Shown: positions 46,680-59,789, counted from the stretch's first letter. The stretch is DNA of 64,000 nt from Apiospora phragmitis (GCA_038363925.1 JAQQWL010000005.1:2108001-2172000), one strand, 5' to 3'. Notes: generated by a model not told the origin, from the letters alone. Translations and numbers: made by a program.

Positions 46680-49600
46680 CTATCGTCTTGCGAGACCTGA
46701 AGATCCTGCCCCTCCGCCACCGGGCCCTGCCTTCTTCCTAAGACTAGCCGAGCTTCCCCACTGACCCGCCGACTTCCGTAACCGATTGCCCAGGCTGATT
46801 CTAGCAGCGCTGAGCGTCGGCTGGCTATCGACGTTCAGCAAGGGCTTGCCCTGGCCGTCCGCCGCCGGGAGCTGCGAACCGCTGGCCACGCTCTCCCAAT
46901 CATTCTTGTCGATGGAGTTTGCCCGTTTGTGGCGACCTCTTCCTCCTGCAGTGATTGCAGAGGCATTGTTGTCTAAATCCTCGGAAGGTTTACGGAGCTT
47001 GCCCTGGCGTAGCGCACCCATCATGGCGGCCCATCGCTCCACCTGGCCGTTGCAAGCTTCTTCGGCACAGTTGCATTCGTCGCCAGCAGGGCACTCCGTC
47101 TCACCCATAGAATGCCACTCCGCCAGGCAAGCTTCGTGGAGGGCACACCCACAGCCGAGACACGGCACATACTGGGCGTCTAACGGAGCAAGACAGTACA
47201 CGCAGAACAGTCGGGTTTGCATGCGCTTGCAGCGCTCGCAGGTGCCCACTGCGCCCCCTGGCGCTGCTGTTCCGTAGGTGGATCCTATGGGATCTAGTTG
47301 TGTCTCATGAATTCGACAGTATCCAACAACATCGAGGCCGCGTCCAGAAGAGAGTACTCTTGTAGATGCTCCTTCTTTGCCAGCACTATAGGCGAGGCAG
47401 TTCCCTTGATGCACCAGGGTAGTATGACTCATGTTATCGGGACTGTGGTAGGAGCTTGGGAAGCTTTCCTGCCCAAAACTATCGAAATGCGACATGGAGG
47501 GATCCTCTTTCAACACATTGAACTTTAAAATCTCAAGCCGTGCCAAGGGATGGTTCCACATATGAAGCATCTCTGCATATGCATACCGGTATGTCGAATA
47601 TGCCGTCTCTCGACTTGGCTCTAGCAGGGGTGTTGTCATTCACCCATCGTCATCAAAGATTGACTGATCTTCTATCTCCACAGAGATGCTATTGATCACA
47701 GAAAGCGGAATATCGTCCTTCCGTTGCTCATCATCGGAGTACGAGTTTCGTGTTGTTAATGCTGGTTCAGATGTTGGACCAAGAATCATCGATCCACCCC
47801 AGGTTACATTGGGAGTGAGGTTGGCTAGGATCGCCTCTCCTGGGCTTGGTCGTTTCTTGGTAGGAGGCGAGGACGAGACAGTATTTGTAAAGGGTCGCGG
47901 AAAGCTAGAGGCGAATCCCGTGCTCAGAGCAGTATTGGCGCGACGGAACAGTCGGGGCTCTGGTGATGTTGAGAGACTTTGAGTAACGTCGGCATCTGAC
48001 ATGCTATCGCGAGGTGTAGTTTTTGGTGGAGGTGTCCCCCAGGTGGATAGGAGTTTGACCCCGGATCGCCTAGCCAGTACCCTTCCCTCAGACCCATAAG
48101 AGCCAGGGATGTGAACAGGCGTGTGTATTGTGCCGGGAGTCGGCACTCCTGAGTTGACGTGGCTTTTGTAGTTGGTGTTAGTATGCCACAGCGACGCATC
48201 GGTGGAAATAGTCCAGCGAGAAGGACGGGGCCTTCATCCCAAGAGGTGTCTCAGGTTGCGTCATGTGAGATTCTGCGTATGCGACGCCATCTTCAGTAGA
48301 GGCTTCGCTGAAGACGCAAGAGAGCATTGCCAGCATTTGTACATCGGCTGCTCGCTCAAAGTAATTGAACAAGTCAGTGATGAACTCTTTGGCGAGTGGG
48401 TGCAGGCCCCATTTCACCTTGCCTGCTAACTGGTTCTCCGAGCTCCCTGGACTTGTTTTGCCATCTCGTATGTGACTGACAATGTTTTTGGCCACAACGA
48501 GGACCGAGCTATTCCGTGGCGTCTGCTCAAGCAACTCGAGCGGTATATCCCTTCGGAGCAGTAGCGCAGCGTACCTCCAAACATGGACAAGGTCATATCG
48601 ACCATATTTGAGAGCTACTTCTGCATTGTGCTCACAAACCTTGGCCCGTCACCAAAGATGGAATATTCTTGAGCTAGTTCTTGTTTCGATGGCAGAAGAT
48701 CCGACATGTCGTGGAGTGATATAACATTCTTGGGTTTTGTAGAACGACGTCTGCTTGTGCCGGTCCCGGTGCCGGTCTCTACCCCTGTCCCTCCACCACT
48801 AGAGCGCATCGAGTAGCTACCACTAAATGTCTTTCTGAGGCGTCTTCCAGGCGTGTACCACATGCTGACCTTGTGCATATATGTTTCCTCAGAGTCGCTC
48901 GAGCTTGATGAGTCGTCTGCATCCTCGGAATCGGAATGGTCGCCCACCATCGAAGATTCATCCAACAAATGTCTCTGTCTTGGGGGAGGAGTTTCCTGCT
49001 GCAATCTTCCGAATCCTGCGAACGTTGGCTCACCCTTGGGACGTTCCTTGAATGTGTCGGTGGGAGTAAATAGCAAAGCTTTGGCTTTTTCTTCCTTTGA
49101 AGGGAAGAAACAGACGAGCCTTCCGTCATTCGACCATCGTCCGCCGCGAAGCCGAGGTATAGGGGCACCGTCGCTCGATTGACCGGCGCAAGTGTTGCAT
49201 CAAGCTCTACGCTCGCGGTCAGCTCCTGGGACATGCTTGCTGAGCCCCCAGCGGGTATCTCATCCGCTTCGTCTTCGCTTGAGCTTTCATCTGCGAGAGG
49301 ATCGAGCTCGTCATCCAAGTCTTTGACATTCTTGAAGAAATTGGTACTGCTAGAGAGATCGGTTTCGCCGAGAAGGTAGGTGAAAGCAACCTCCAAGCAG
49401 TTTTGTTTATTCTTCGCAAAGCGATAGGCAACCTGATTTACCTCTTGATCAATCTTCTTGTACGTTTGCTCCGACATTAGAGCGGATTTCTCGATCAAGA
49501 ACTTCGGTGCCTCGACTTGGGGTAGCTACTTGGCACATCCACCTTGACTTTGATGTAGATGGTTTCACCTTCTGTGCCCCAGGGGCCCTTTAATGAAGCA

Positions 49601-51240
49601 TCAAGTATGAGGCCAGTCAGGTCAATCTTGTCCCACTGCACATTCGGCAACTGCTGACTAATTCTGACAATCTCCTCTTGTAAAGGCTCTGGTTCTTCCC
49701 AATGTCCGTGGAAACCGGAACCAAACATGGTGGAATCCTTTGATTCCTTCCTTAGAGGTACTTCCCTTGTAAGCTCTTCTTTCTACTCATAGTAATGCCT
49801 TTCATCCAGCCGAGTTGATCAAGGCTCCGGTTGGCTGCCTTCCCTGTGGATGATTTTGCTTTCATCGAAGGGCCTCTCCAAGATGGCAGGGAGCCGGTTC
49901 GAGACTGTTGTTGAGTCTGCATTCCCATAGTTAATGCACTTCGCCTATACTGCGCTCCTCCGCTACCGGGGCGTGGATCACTCATGGTCGCCGACCTTCT
50001 CTCTCGTCTCGCGTTGTCGTCAACGGAGCGGAACGTCTTGTAAGTGGCTCCTTTTCGGGTGAGTATGAGCTTTTTCACCGCGGGCCCCCCTTTGACGTGG
50101 CCGACAGTCTCAAGTATGCCGGGATCAACTCTGTTTAGATGCAGCTCGTTATCTTCACCCCACGACACGAGCTGAAATTCGCGATTATCGATCCCATCAT
50201 CGGATATATTCCCCGGCCTCTCCACAGAAACTCCTTGGCCTTTTGGCTCCCGTGCCCAGCAAATATGTTTACAGGATCGGCATGGTGGTGGCCGGCTCAT
50301 TTTCACCCCTGCGGGTATTATACAAATAGAGGTTCCCTGGATCGCTCTGAGGCATAGCCAGTAATCCCGAGCCGAATGGGGGTGTGCCGTGCTCTCCACA
50401 CCGGGAAATCCGTCCGAATGATTCGCTCAGGTTCATCCGACACGCCATAGTCCCAGAACTTGATAGACCTGTCCAATGAACATGTGACCAGGGCAGTAGA
50501 CCGAGTACGATTCCAGTCGAGGCCATAGATCTTGGACGTATGCGCGTTTATTGACTTCAGAGGCTCAGAGGGCTTCCTTTCGTCCCAGATATGAAGCCAC
50601 CGATCATGGGACGAGGCTAGGATGAATGGGTCCTGGCGATTGTACTTAACCTGCGTGGCACCAGCGAACCAATCGCAGTATGTTTGTACAGGCTGCCGCG
50701 GCCTCCGCAGATCCCAACCATGAACGTATCCATCTACGGCACATGTCGCAAGGATATCTGGATGGTGGGCTGAGAAGTTGATATCGGTGATAGCCCTGCT
50801 ATGGCCTTGAAGTGAGTGCTCTATCGCACCATTGGCAGAAGCTTCCCTCAAGTTGAGGTTCCAAATCAAACATCGGTGGTTTGCCGTTGATGCAACCCAG
50901 TAGTCACGAGCCGCAAAAGGCGACCATTGAACATCCACCACCAGCCAGGGCAGGCCATGACTGCTCAGTCTGCGAGGTCCACTGTAAGGGGAGTCCAAGT
51001 CAATAATAGCAAGACCTTCAGGCCTATTCGGTTAGGAATGTCAGCTACCTATGCACGAAGCAAGTATGTCAAGGCATATATGCACTTACGAAGCAAGTGC
51101 AACATCGCGACCCGAGGGGATATCGTGGCCGACCCTACAAGGCCCTCAACACAAATTGTTACATCGGCATCAAAGGTCTCGCTGTCAGCAGCGGATTTGA
51201 TAGTCTTGCCCTTCTTGGAAGGATCGAGAAGCGATGGCAT
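46680..51240 (-). CDS. MTC5: SEA/GATOR2 subunit, MTC5 (SEA3)/WDR59-like
   Basis: Two exons, 51240-51090 and 51023-46680, about 1,500 codons after correction. It belongs to the SEACAT/GATOR2 complex at the vacuole, which regulates TORC1 in response to amino acids. Domain order: WD40 repeats (about 51000-50420; HSRAITDINFSAHHPDILAT, LIWNL, KFWDYG), an RWD domain (about 49728-49370; GPWGTEGETIYIKVKVDVP), a Ser-rich linker, a helical region (HVWRYAALLLRRDIP, WNHPLARLEILKF) and a C-terminal zinc-binding RING-like module (CERCKRMQ, FCVYC, CLGCGCALHEACLAEW). Nine single-base indels are needed, near 51116, 50380, 50279, 50212, 49762, 49510, 49194, 48640 and 48203. Together they make the length divisible by three. 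A TGA at 47640-47642 stands where TGG would be expected. It is divergent from UBC13. Confidence 0.88.
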
Positions 51241-52229
51241 GGTGAGTTCCGGTTAATAAGCTATTCCCCTGGAGCTCAGTTGGCCTTGCATCAGGCAAGC
51301 AACCTGAGGCTGAGATATATCGGCTTTGAAGGTGGTGCAGCTTTCAGCTCCGACTCATGGTTGCGCGTGTTTGGCTCGTAGAGATCCTATCGAGCTCTGC
51401 ATGACTTAGAAAAGGAGATGTGTAGCATCACCATGCATCATGCATACGATGGCGCCAGAATGGTCAGAATATTATGGTGTGCTTTGCGATGGTGCCAATT
51501 GTTTGTTTGATGAATTTAATATAGTTGATGGATGTGACGATGGACATTGAATGAGCGCCTCCTCATGTCCAAGCTCCTGGAGATGCATCACTGCAGATGC
51601 ATGCATAGTACTATCAAGCAATTGCATATGTCAGTAGTTATGCAATTCCAGCTTCTATCTAGTCAGGTCCATTATTGGAACGAGGGGCAACCGTGATTAT
51701 GTAAAGCATCTCTTATCGTCAAGTGCATCCTCACATGATGCATGAGGTACTTAGATAGGTCAACGTGTACTGCACATGCTTGATTGTTCAATGCTTGCTG
51801 CCTGTATTTAGACAAAAAATGCAAACCTCATTCCAACCTTTACCAATACCAATACACAGACTGCATTTGCATAGAAGTAGTTGGGGGTCATTTCTATTTT
51901 TATCTACTTAGAGTGAGTGAGGTGCCTTCTGTTCAGCCGCCAATGATAGGTACCTCGAGCATAAAAACCCCCACCAAGCTTCACCTCCAGCCCACTTCCA
52001 GACTGCAGCCAACTATCAGAAGCAGAGCCGCCTCTCTCTTTGACCCCACGATTCCGGTTCCCGGCCCCAGCCAATACAGCTTCTTAGACACCTTCTTTGC
52101 TTCTAACCCCTAAGCTCAGCGATTACAGGAGAGTTCCACTCACCTTTTCTTCCCAGCAAAGCCCATTACCACTCGTTACGACTCGTGTTCCTGTTCCGAA
52201 ACCAGAATACCCAGAAAACCCTCCCCAAA
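51241..52229. promoter_or_regulatory. Divergent MTC5-UBC13 upstream region with ATGCAT cluster
   Basis: Six ATGCAT hexamers lie within 311 bp (51433, 51440, 51583, 51597, 51601, 51738), and two further TGCAT pentamers are at 51622 and 51724. The region from about 51950 to 52229 is C/T-rich and probably holds the UBC13 leader. The factor that might bind is unknown to me. Confidence 0.5.
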
Positions 52230-52976
52230 ATGGCGCTTCCCAAGCGCATCGTGAAAGAGACGGAGCGCCTCATGTCGGAGCCGTAAGTCGCATGATCATC
52301 TACCTCCAACAACCTGGCCTCCCTCACTTTGCATAATGATGCGCGATATGATAGGACTTGTGGACTAATTCTGATGCCTACATCAACAGTGTGCCCGGCA
52401 TTAGTGCTGTACCTCACGATGACAACCTGCGATACTTCGATGTCGAGATCCACGGACCGTCAGGATCGCCATATGAGGGTGAGTCCCCGATAAGCTCAGC
52501 CTCCTCTCCGCGACAAAAATGCATACCGTTTTAGTCGCCGACAAATACGAGTATATATCTAACTAACCATAACCAACCAGGCGGTGTCTTCAAGCTCGAG
52601 TTGTTCTTGACCGACGACTACCCCATGGTGCCCCGAAGATCCGCTTCCTCACCAAGATCTACCACCCCAACGTTGACAAGCTGGGCCGCATCTGCCTCGA
52701 TGTTCTGAAGAGTAAGTATCTCACGCACATCTTGGGAGCTTCAGCCAACCAGCCAGCATGTGACTAACATTCATTGCCACCCTGCCAACAGACAACTGGT
52801 CGCCCGCCCTGCAGATTCGAACCATCCTGCTGTCGATCCAAGCCTTGCTTGGCGCCCCCAACCCGGACGACCCTCTGGCCGCCGATGTGGCCAAGGACTG
52901 GAAGGAGGACGAGAACCGCGCGATCGCGACAGCGAAGGAGTGGACCAGCAAATACGCCGTACCTGGAAGCAAGTAA
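52230..52976 (+). CDS. UBC13: Ubiquitin-conjugating enzyme E2 UBC13
   Basis: Four exons: 52230-52282, 52390-52478, 52581-52711, 52792-52976, 152 aa after correction. It is the E2 that, with an MMS2-type partner, makes Lys63-linked ubiquitin chains in post-replication DNA repair. It starts [21 protein letters not shown], has the HPN motif in [11 protein letters not shown] and the active-site cysteine (about residue 86) in [15 protein letters not shown]. The C-terminus reads [16 protein letters not shown]. One base is missing in the C run 52631-52634; adding it gives [13 protein letters not shown] and 153 codons. Intron positions and length agree with the family. Confidence 0.96.
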
Positions 52977-53619
52977 AGGCGGGAGGAACGAGCATCAGTT
53001 GCACTTCCCACTTCCCCAAGCAAGACAGAAAGAAAAGACCTAGAAGCATACTATGAAGAGACGAATCAGTACACAGGGTCGCCCTCAAGCAAGCACGCCA
53101 CCTCAGGGCAGCAAGTCTCGAGAGCAACAACACCATGACATCCATCTGATGGCATAGAGACTAGGTTATGAAAGACGAGAACCACGAAACAAACACACCT
53201 ACCTTTTTTTTAATCTTGAAACGAATTGAAACGGAATGGTAGGTTAGGCCGGAGGCAGGGCACGAGTTGGGTTCTTCCTTATCTTGGTATGGCAGACGCG
53301 CATTGATATTTCGGGGACCGGGTTTCTCTTTCAGTGCTAAAAGTGTTCGTTACTAGATAATGGGTCATATACGTCCGCTTCAGTTTTCCAGACAACCTGT
53401 AATAGCGGCCGCGGTTGCGGTTGCCGCTGTTTGCCATGTAGCAAAGGTATATTCAAGTTCCATATGTGCTCCAGTGGTTATTGGTGATTCAACATTCATT
53501 GAGAGAATAGCTAGTGCGTCTTATAAAACGCTAGTTTAAGTTTATAGAGTAATGTACATCTCACCCCCCAAAGCCAGCCAGCGTATGTACATTCCAAATC
53601 ACGTCTACATCTACGACGC
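52977..53619. other. Convergent intergenic spacer
   Basis: The 3' flanks of UBC13 and ETR1. Nothing recognised. Confidence 0.45.
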
Positions 53620-54895
53620 CTACGTCTCTCCGAAGACGAAGACCCCCTTGCCCTTCCTGAACCCCTGAAGCGTCCCCTGCACCGCCTCGCGCAGCGCGGC
53701 CTCCTCGGTGTCCAAGCCCAGTCGACGCCGACGACGGGGGTGTCGCGGAACTTGCCTTCGCGGATGAGGCCGAGGATCTCGTTGACCGTCTGCTTCTTGC
53801 CCGCGGCGTCCCCGTCCGCCCACCGGCTCAGCCAGAACCCGACGAAGCGGATGTCCTTGAAGATGAGCAGGCCCGTCGGCAGCGCGACCGGCTGCCGCGA
53901 CATGCCGCCGTACGTCACCATGGTACCGCCCACCCCGAGCGTCTTGGCCATGGCCTGCGCCGACTTGCCGCCGACGCAGTTCATGCCGAGCCGGATGCTG
54001 TCGCCGCCGCTGCCGCCGAGCCACTGCTTCAGCTGGTCCTTGAACTCGCGGCTCTGGAACTCCTCGTCCGTCACCACGTGCGTCGCGCCCAGCTCCATGA
54101 GCTCGGCCTTGAGCGCCTCGGTCGCCTCGGGCGTGTCGCGCGCCCGCACCACGTTGATGCTGCGGTACCCCCAGAGCTTGGCCAGCTGGATGGCCGCCCG
54201 CCCGACGCCGCTGTTGGCGCCGTTCTGGACGAACCAGTCGCCCTCGCGCAGGGCGGGCTGGGCGTAGTCCCGCAGCATGCGGTAGGCCGAGCAGGGGTTC
54301 ACGGCGACGGTGCCGGCCTGCGTCGGCGTGAGCCCCTCCTTGTCGACGGGCAAGACCGCGTCGAGGGGCGCCACAGCGTGGGTGCGCCAGGTGCCGAACC
54401 CGGTCTTCGCGGGGATCACCCAGTCGCCCTTCTGCAAGTGGCCCGCAGAAGACACGACCTCGAAGACGCCCTCATTGCCGGGGATCACCGACGGTTCCGT
54501 TGTGCCGATCAGCGGGGAGAAGCTCGGTTTCACGCCGTATGTGCCCTGGATTGTGTTCACGTCGGCCGGATTGATCGGGGCGGCGAGGGCGCGGAGGAGG
54601 ACCGAGGAGGAAGGGAGGCTCGGGGAGATGGAGTGCGTGTGTAACCTGTAAAAGGCTTATTAGCAAGCCACAAAAGAGAAGTTGTTGCAGTGCTTAGTAC
54701 TTACTTGAGTACATCACTGGGTTCTCCGAATTTGGTGAAGACCAGTGACTTGGCCTGTGTATACCCGTACGGTCCTGACTTATGCCGTATCTGGCCCAGA
54801 GTGGTGGCTGCCGCCAGTTTCGACGTCGAGGGCCGAGCTAGACATCTCGGAAGGGCTGCGACAGTTCGCGCCGCCTGCGGCCGCATTGTCACCAT
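53620..54895 (-). CDS. ETR1: Mitochondrial 2-enoyl thioester reductase ETR1/MECR
   Basis: Two exons, 54895-54705 and 54645-53620, 405 aa after correction. It catalyses the last reduction in mitochondrial type II fatty-acid synthesis, using NADPH. The N-terminus is an Arg-rich mitochondrial presequence (MVTMRPQAARTVAALPR). The MDR fold shows SLVFTKFGEPSDVLK, then INPADVNTIQGTYGVKP with the family Tyr, PGNEGVFEVV, and the nucleotide-binding NGANSGVGRAAIQLAKLWG. The C-terminus ends GFRKGKGVFVFGET. One base is missing in the CCC at 53717-53719; adding it joins GVDW to LDTEEAALREAVQG and gives 406 codons. The GC content of this gene is visibly higher than its flanks. Confidence 0.93.
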
Positions 54896-56301
54896 TGTCG
54901 CAGGTTGTGGTATTTACAAGTGCTCTGAAATCATAGGTCATCAAGCTGCTTCCTAGTACACGCAATTGGGGTATTGAGGTTTAATTTTGGCTGTTGTGGT
55001 GGTTGCTGTTGAAGAGCTGGAGGGCTGCTCGATGGACGACGGGAGCTTTTGGGGAGAGCTCCAGCTCTTTCGGCTGTAGGGGCTCGGCAATGACGTTAAT
55101 CTTTCCTAACAGTCTTGCCCCCCCCACTGCCCGCTGCCTGCAAACACCCCCAAAGTATTCCGAAACGCCGGACGAACAGACGCATCCCCTCCTACCCTAT
55201 CAGGTCTCTCTTCCCCATTGGTTCAGGCTCTCAGTATAGAAAATGTATAGACCGATAAGCTTTTGCAAGTATACCAATGTCAGTTGTCCTTCAGCGAATC
55301 ATCATCAAGCCCGATGTTATTTCGCCTAATGGCCATATCAGGGCAACTTTACGAGTCCTTTGATGGCCAAGATAGACGCATTTTGTAAATACTACCAAGA
55401 CCTCCTTTACAGTACCATTTTATTGTCGACTTGAACGCTGAGAGTATGCGCGCGCGGTGACAGCACCGGCGTATACTGGCGTCACTGGCCCGGCGCGAAT
55501 GCGACAAGTTTTAAGATGCGAACCTCAAAACGCCTCATTTCTATACACTTGGTGGCTGTTCGATATCCTGGCTGTGTTTTGGAGTTCTATACGTTCAGGA
55601 CAATGATGTGAGAGCAGGCGGCCTGTTCATAGTAAGAGATTTGACAAATCAAGTGCTCTTCACGCACCTGCAGAAACTGCTGTCTGCATTTACACAGTCA
55701 ATCAGCATTCTTTCTAGATCCGAAATGAGTACGAAGTAATAATAACATTTGCCTGTCGCTTTCATACCCCATGAAACGTAGCATTGGACGTCGATAATCC
55801 AAGCTCGACTAGCACAATCTGCCTCCTATCCACCCTTCAGGTCCCGAGACGAGGCTCGAGAACACATATCCAAGAAGGGAGGTTCGCCTATAGCACCCAC
55901 CCTTTTCTCAATCGCAACTGGGGGCGGCCATGTGTCCGTGGTCGATGATGAACAATGAGTGATACATGATCGTAAGTGAGCGGCTGCGTTCTTCAAGATG
56001 GTATTGTGGTACAACATATGCTAATAACGAAGGGGAATAGTCCAACCAATGAAAAGAAATCAAGGAAAACCAAGGAAAAAATGACGCTGTATGTCAATGA
56101 ATGAGCTCGTTCTGAGCTGGGTATCTCTTATCTTCACTTCCCAGGTTCCAATCGAACCTCACTCCACCCGCGTCCTCCCATGAACACAGGGATGTTCTCG
56201 GCATGGAACAACATGCCATTCTTACGCCAACCGAGACTCTGGGCGAGTCCAGGGTATCATGTCGGCGCCGGCTCGGCGAAGGAACAGTTTCTTCCGCGCA
56301 A
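54896..56301. other. Intergenic, no gene seen
   Basis: About 1.4 kb upstream of ETR1 and downstream of the next gene, without recognisable features. Confidence 0.4.
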
Positions 56302-56970
56302 CTACTTGATCTCCTTGAAGAGGTCATCGCCCATGGACGTGTCGACCTTCGTCTCCAATGCGCTTAACTCGGGTATCATGGGCGGGGGCGGGCCCGACGG
56401 CTTCTGCGGTGCCTCGTCAAAGAGTGGTGGTGCGGGTGGCTGTAGAGTGTGTTGTTCGACTGTTGAATTGTTGTTGGATCGTAAGCGCCTGAACCAACCA
56501 CTACTCCTCTTCGATTTCCTCTCCTCCGCCATGACGCTGGCCGTGCGACTGGGCGGCCTCGAGGTGCTCTGGTCGCCGGCGATTGATGCATGATCGTCAT
56601 AAGCGTTGTGCAGCAAGTTCTTGCTGAGCAGACGCCTAAGACTGCCCCGCGACGACAGGGTGGGGGACGCAGGAACCTCATCGGCCGCGCGCTTCACACC
56701 GCCAGTTATTGTCGTCGTGTGGACGGCATCTGAATGGGGTGCAGTATTCGTTTCGACGGCATTACCATTCGCGGCCCCATTGGGCTCCTTCCTCTCGCCA
56801 CCGACATCTGCTACTGTAGGGGTCTTGGGCGGCGTCGGAACCTCTTGTACTGGCGACGGGATAGGCGGTGGGATATTAGTGCCGTCCGTCAGAGAACCAA
56901 ACTTGAAGTCCAATGCCGGTAATTGGAAGCGCTTGGTGCCTACCGGCTTTGTAGTCGTAGAGGCGGGCAT
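56302..56970 (-). CDS. Unknown protein, 222 aa, low-complexity
   Basis: Single uninterrupted frame, MPASTTTKPVGTKRFQLPA to DDLFKEIK. No domain is recognised. It has a Pro-rich segment (NIPPPIPSPVQEVPTPPKTP), a Ser/Arg/Leu segment (SRGSLRRLLSKNLLHNAY) and a basic patch (KSKRSSGWFRRLRSN), so it may be a disordered regulatory protein with amphipathic anchors. Codon use and absence of stops in 669 bp support it as coding. It is one of two genes here without a frame break. Function unknown. Confidence 0.7.
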   Translation of the reverse strand: MPASTTTKPVGTKRFQLPALDFKFGSLTDGTNIPPPIPSPVQEVPTPPKTPTVADVGGERKEPNGAANGNAVETNTAPHSDAVHTTTITGGVKRAADEVPASPTLSSRGSLRRLLSKNLLHNAYDDHASIAGDQSTSRPPSRTASVMAEERKSKRSSGWFRRLRSNNNSTVEQHTLQPPAPPLFDEAPQKPSGPPPPMIPELSALETKVDTSMGDDLFKEIK

Positions 56971-59707
56971 GGTTGGTGATTGGTAGTGGAGAGGCCGAGT
57001 ATGCTAGGATTCAAAGGTGACGGGTCCAAGACGCCGTACTGTGGTGAAATGGCAGATGTCTGCTGCTATCGGTGACTGATGATGAATTGGGCCAAAACCA
57101 ATGAAGGGACCACAGAACAATCTTGCCACTAGAATGATATTCCTGAGGGGCGCACGTTGAGGCGAGCCACCCGGTACGGACCGTGGCGGTTTTTGGGCGT
57201 CGAACGTTGTCAGTTCACAGGCACTCTTTCAACGGCGCGTTCAGCAGCGGGGAGAGGGAAAGCGACACAGAGCTGAATGGCCGCAACGCAATTGACAATG
57301 TTGTTGCACAGAGAAGAAACAATCACACAAGCAAGCCCTCAAGGAACACAGAGAGTGAGCGACGAAGGCGGCTGGCAGGGTCTGAGCGACAACCTAAGAG
57401 AATGAAAGGGTGGCGCGCGGGCTTCGATGCCGTCTTCCCCAATACGATTGAGTGGAGAGAAGAGGGACGACAAGACGAGAGTGCTGGAGAGGAGAGCCAG
57501 GGGTAAGGATGTCGGAAACTACAATTGGTGGCTGAGGTACTATGGTCTGCGTTGGTAGCAAGTATCAAATTGGCATCGTGGGCTGCTTTGCAGCAAGTCG
57601 GGGATATGTCACCTTTGCCAGAATGATACCTAGCTGCCCATATAGGTGAGTACGTACAGCATAAAGGGTCCCCTGTTTGTTGTGTAATTTGGATCAACAA
57701 GGTCTTCTGTTTGTATACCACAGGTTGCCTACCTATATCTAATGAAGTGCCGGCATTGATGAACCGGTGTAGTCGGAGGCATTCATTCATTTAGCAGCCC
57801 TTAGCATTCGAACCGCAAGAGTACTTACTTTGGCGGAAGGGAAAAGTACCTGCTTCTCCATCAATGTCCATTAATTCCGGGTTGGAATAAATTGAATTCG
57901 AATCTGGTTGACTGGTCCCTTTTTTGCTAAGGCTTCTATGATTGGAATAGGCAAAGCGTGGAGAGGCAGAAAACGGAAAGTGGATATTTGGAGACTGGGG
58001 ACTGGAGTAGAAGGAAAGGCTGGCTGGTTGGCGTCTGACAGAGAAACCCAATTGGGAAGGAAGGCTAAGATCAGAATCAGGAGGTACCGTATCTGCACCT
58101 GCACCTGCGCCTGCATGTACAGGTGTTCGATGCTGTCTCTGATCAAGCCCGAACCACTGGGGAGTTCATGCCGGCCGAGCACAAGAAAAAGGAAGGCATT
58201 TTATACGTGTCCTTCTGGACACAGACCCAGTTGGATAAAAGACGATGATTTGCCTAGGTCAGGTCAAAGAATTGATGCATTGGCTGTCATCAGCTTGAGG
58301 TTCAAGTACAAGCAGAGGTAGCCAGGCCCCCCAAGGTGGGAGGTGGGAAGAGCGCACGACAACCCGCCTGATATCCGGCCCTAAATCATCAGATGACAGC
58401 AACAGGCCTTAACCTTGCTGTTTGCAAGCTACAGAGGTAGGTACGGATACCTACCCTCATTTGCGGAAAGCCGTTTCCGTTTATCCCGCTATCGAAATTG
58501 ACAAACATCTTCTCTCTCTCTCTCTCGATCGACGGTGAGATACTCATCATCCAGTCTGTCAAGGTTTCGTTTGTTGACTTGCATGCGTGTCGGCACCCTA
58601 TCGATTTTGGAGCGAGCGTTGAAGGGATTGACCACTCACTCCCTGGCTATTGCTGCGCTGTATTTTTAGAAAGCCACGGTAAGTAAATAGGGGAATGTAT
58701 CTGTCGAAAGCCCACACGACAGCTAGGAATACCGTGTCATTTTAGCCAGTCGACAGGAACTATCGACAGACTATCTACCAGTACTTGCTGTCATTGATAA
58801 TGGCATATATTAACAGAGGATGCTACCACGATGTCGGGGAATATATCTGCAGATGATCGTGCAGCATAGCATCGATCATCACTGCAGTTTGCCATTTCTC
58901 CGTATGCCATGGCCTGGCCGGCCCCATTGCTTGCTTGTTTGCTTGCATGTAGGTTCCATCGCCTCCTAATGTACGACATCCGCATATTATTGACCGCCAG
59001 CCATGGCGTGCGTTCTGAGAAACCTGCCGCCAGAAGCTTGCCAAAAAGCGGGCCGTTATATCTCTCTGTGCAGGCTTCAACCTCGCATAACTCACTAGCC
59101 TAGATCCCTAATGTTATCTAGGCAGGTAGGCATACCTTAAGCTAGGCAATTCCCCTGAGTAGGCCGGCATTAACTGACTCAGATGTGAACTGTGTTTTAA
59201 ATCAAACTGAATAATTCGAGAGCGCGTACTCCGTACAGAGTAGTGCCATGCGAGCCTCTCGAGTCCTTCGACATGTGTAGACTCACGGCAGGCCTGGAGT
59301 TAGAATGGGGTCGCAATCGGGTTGAGGGGTTTAAGTCCGCTACTATCTGTAAAGCGCACCCCGGTTGTTGTTTGCCTGGCGTCAGGGGTATCGACAAAAG
59401 ATAGTTGCGGGACTATTACACGATATACTAATTCGAAGTAACTATAACATCGGCCATAAGTACGATGCCTTTGTCATCAATCTCCAATGATGGGTTCATG
59501 TTACAATGCCGCCACATTATAACGCAAAGTTTGTTACATACGGAGTATTTCCGGTAATGACGACGCTTCCCAAATATGCGACTGCTTGTGGCCGACCTCA
59601 AGAGGCAACTGAACTGATACGGTGCCATCTATCCGAACTGTAGCGCAGCTCTGTCCCAGCTGAAACCAAAGTCGAGTTTTGCAAAAAAGCACAACTCATA
59701 TCTATCA
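56971..59707. other. Intergenic, no gene seen
   Basis: About 2.7 kb. Short CT run near 58511-58527; no frame with conserved motifs. Confidence 0.4.
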
Positions 59708-59708
59708 C

Positions 59709-59770
59709 CGCCCAGCACACAGATGAGGCGGTACGGCCGTAGGTTATTTCCATCATTCGTGTGCTGGGCG
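59709..59770. repeat. 12-bp perfect inverted repeat with 38-bp loop
   Basis: CGCCCAGCACAC at 59709-59720 pairs with GTGTGCTGGGCG at 59759-59770. Loosely matching bases extend the stem (AGATGA against TCATTC). It lies just beyond the 3' end of the dehydrogenase relic. Confidence 0.8.
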
Positions 59771-59789
59771 TCTGTTATCTCTAGGTCAA

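Noticed and set aside
57770..57830. tRNA gene suggested by a GGTTCGAAT-like B box on the minus strand
   Set aside because: No A box at the right distance and no cloverleaf arms can be drawn.
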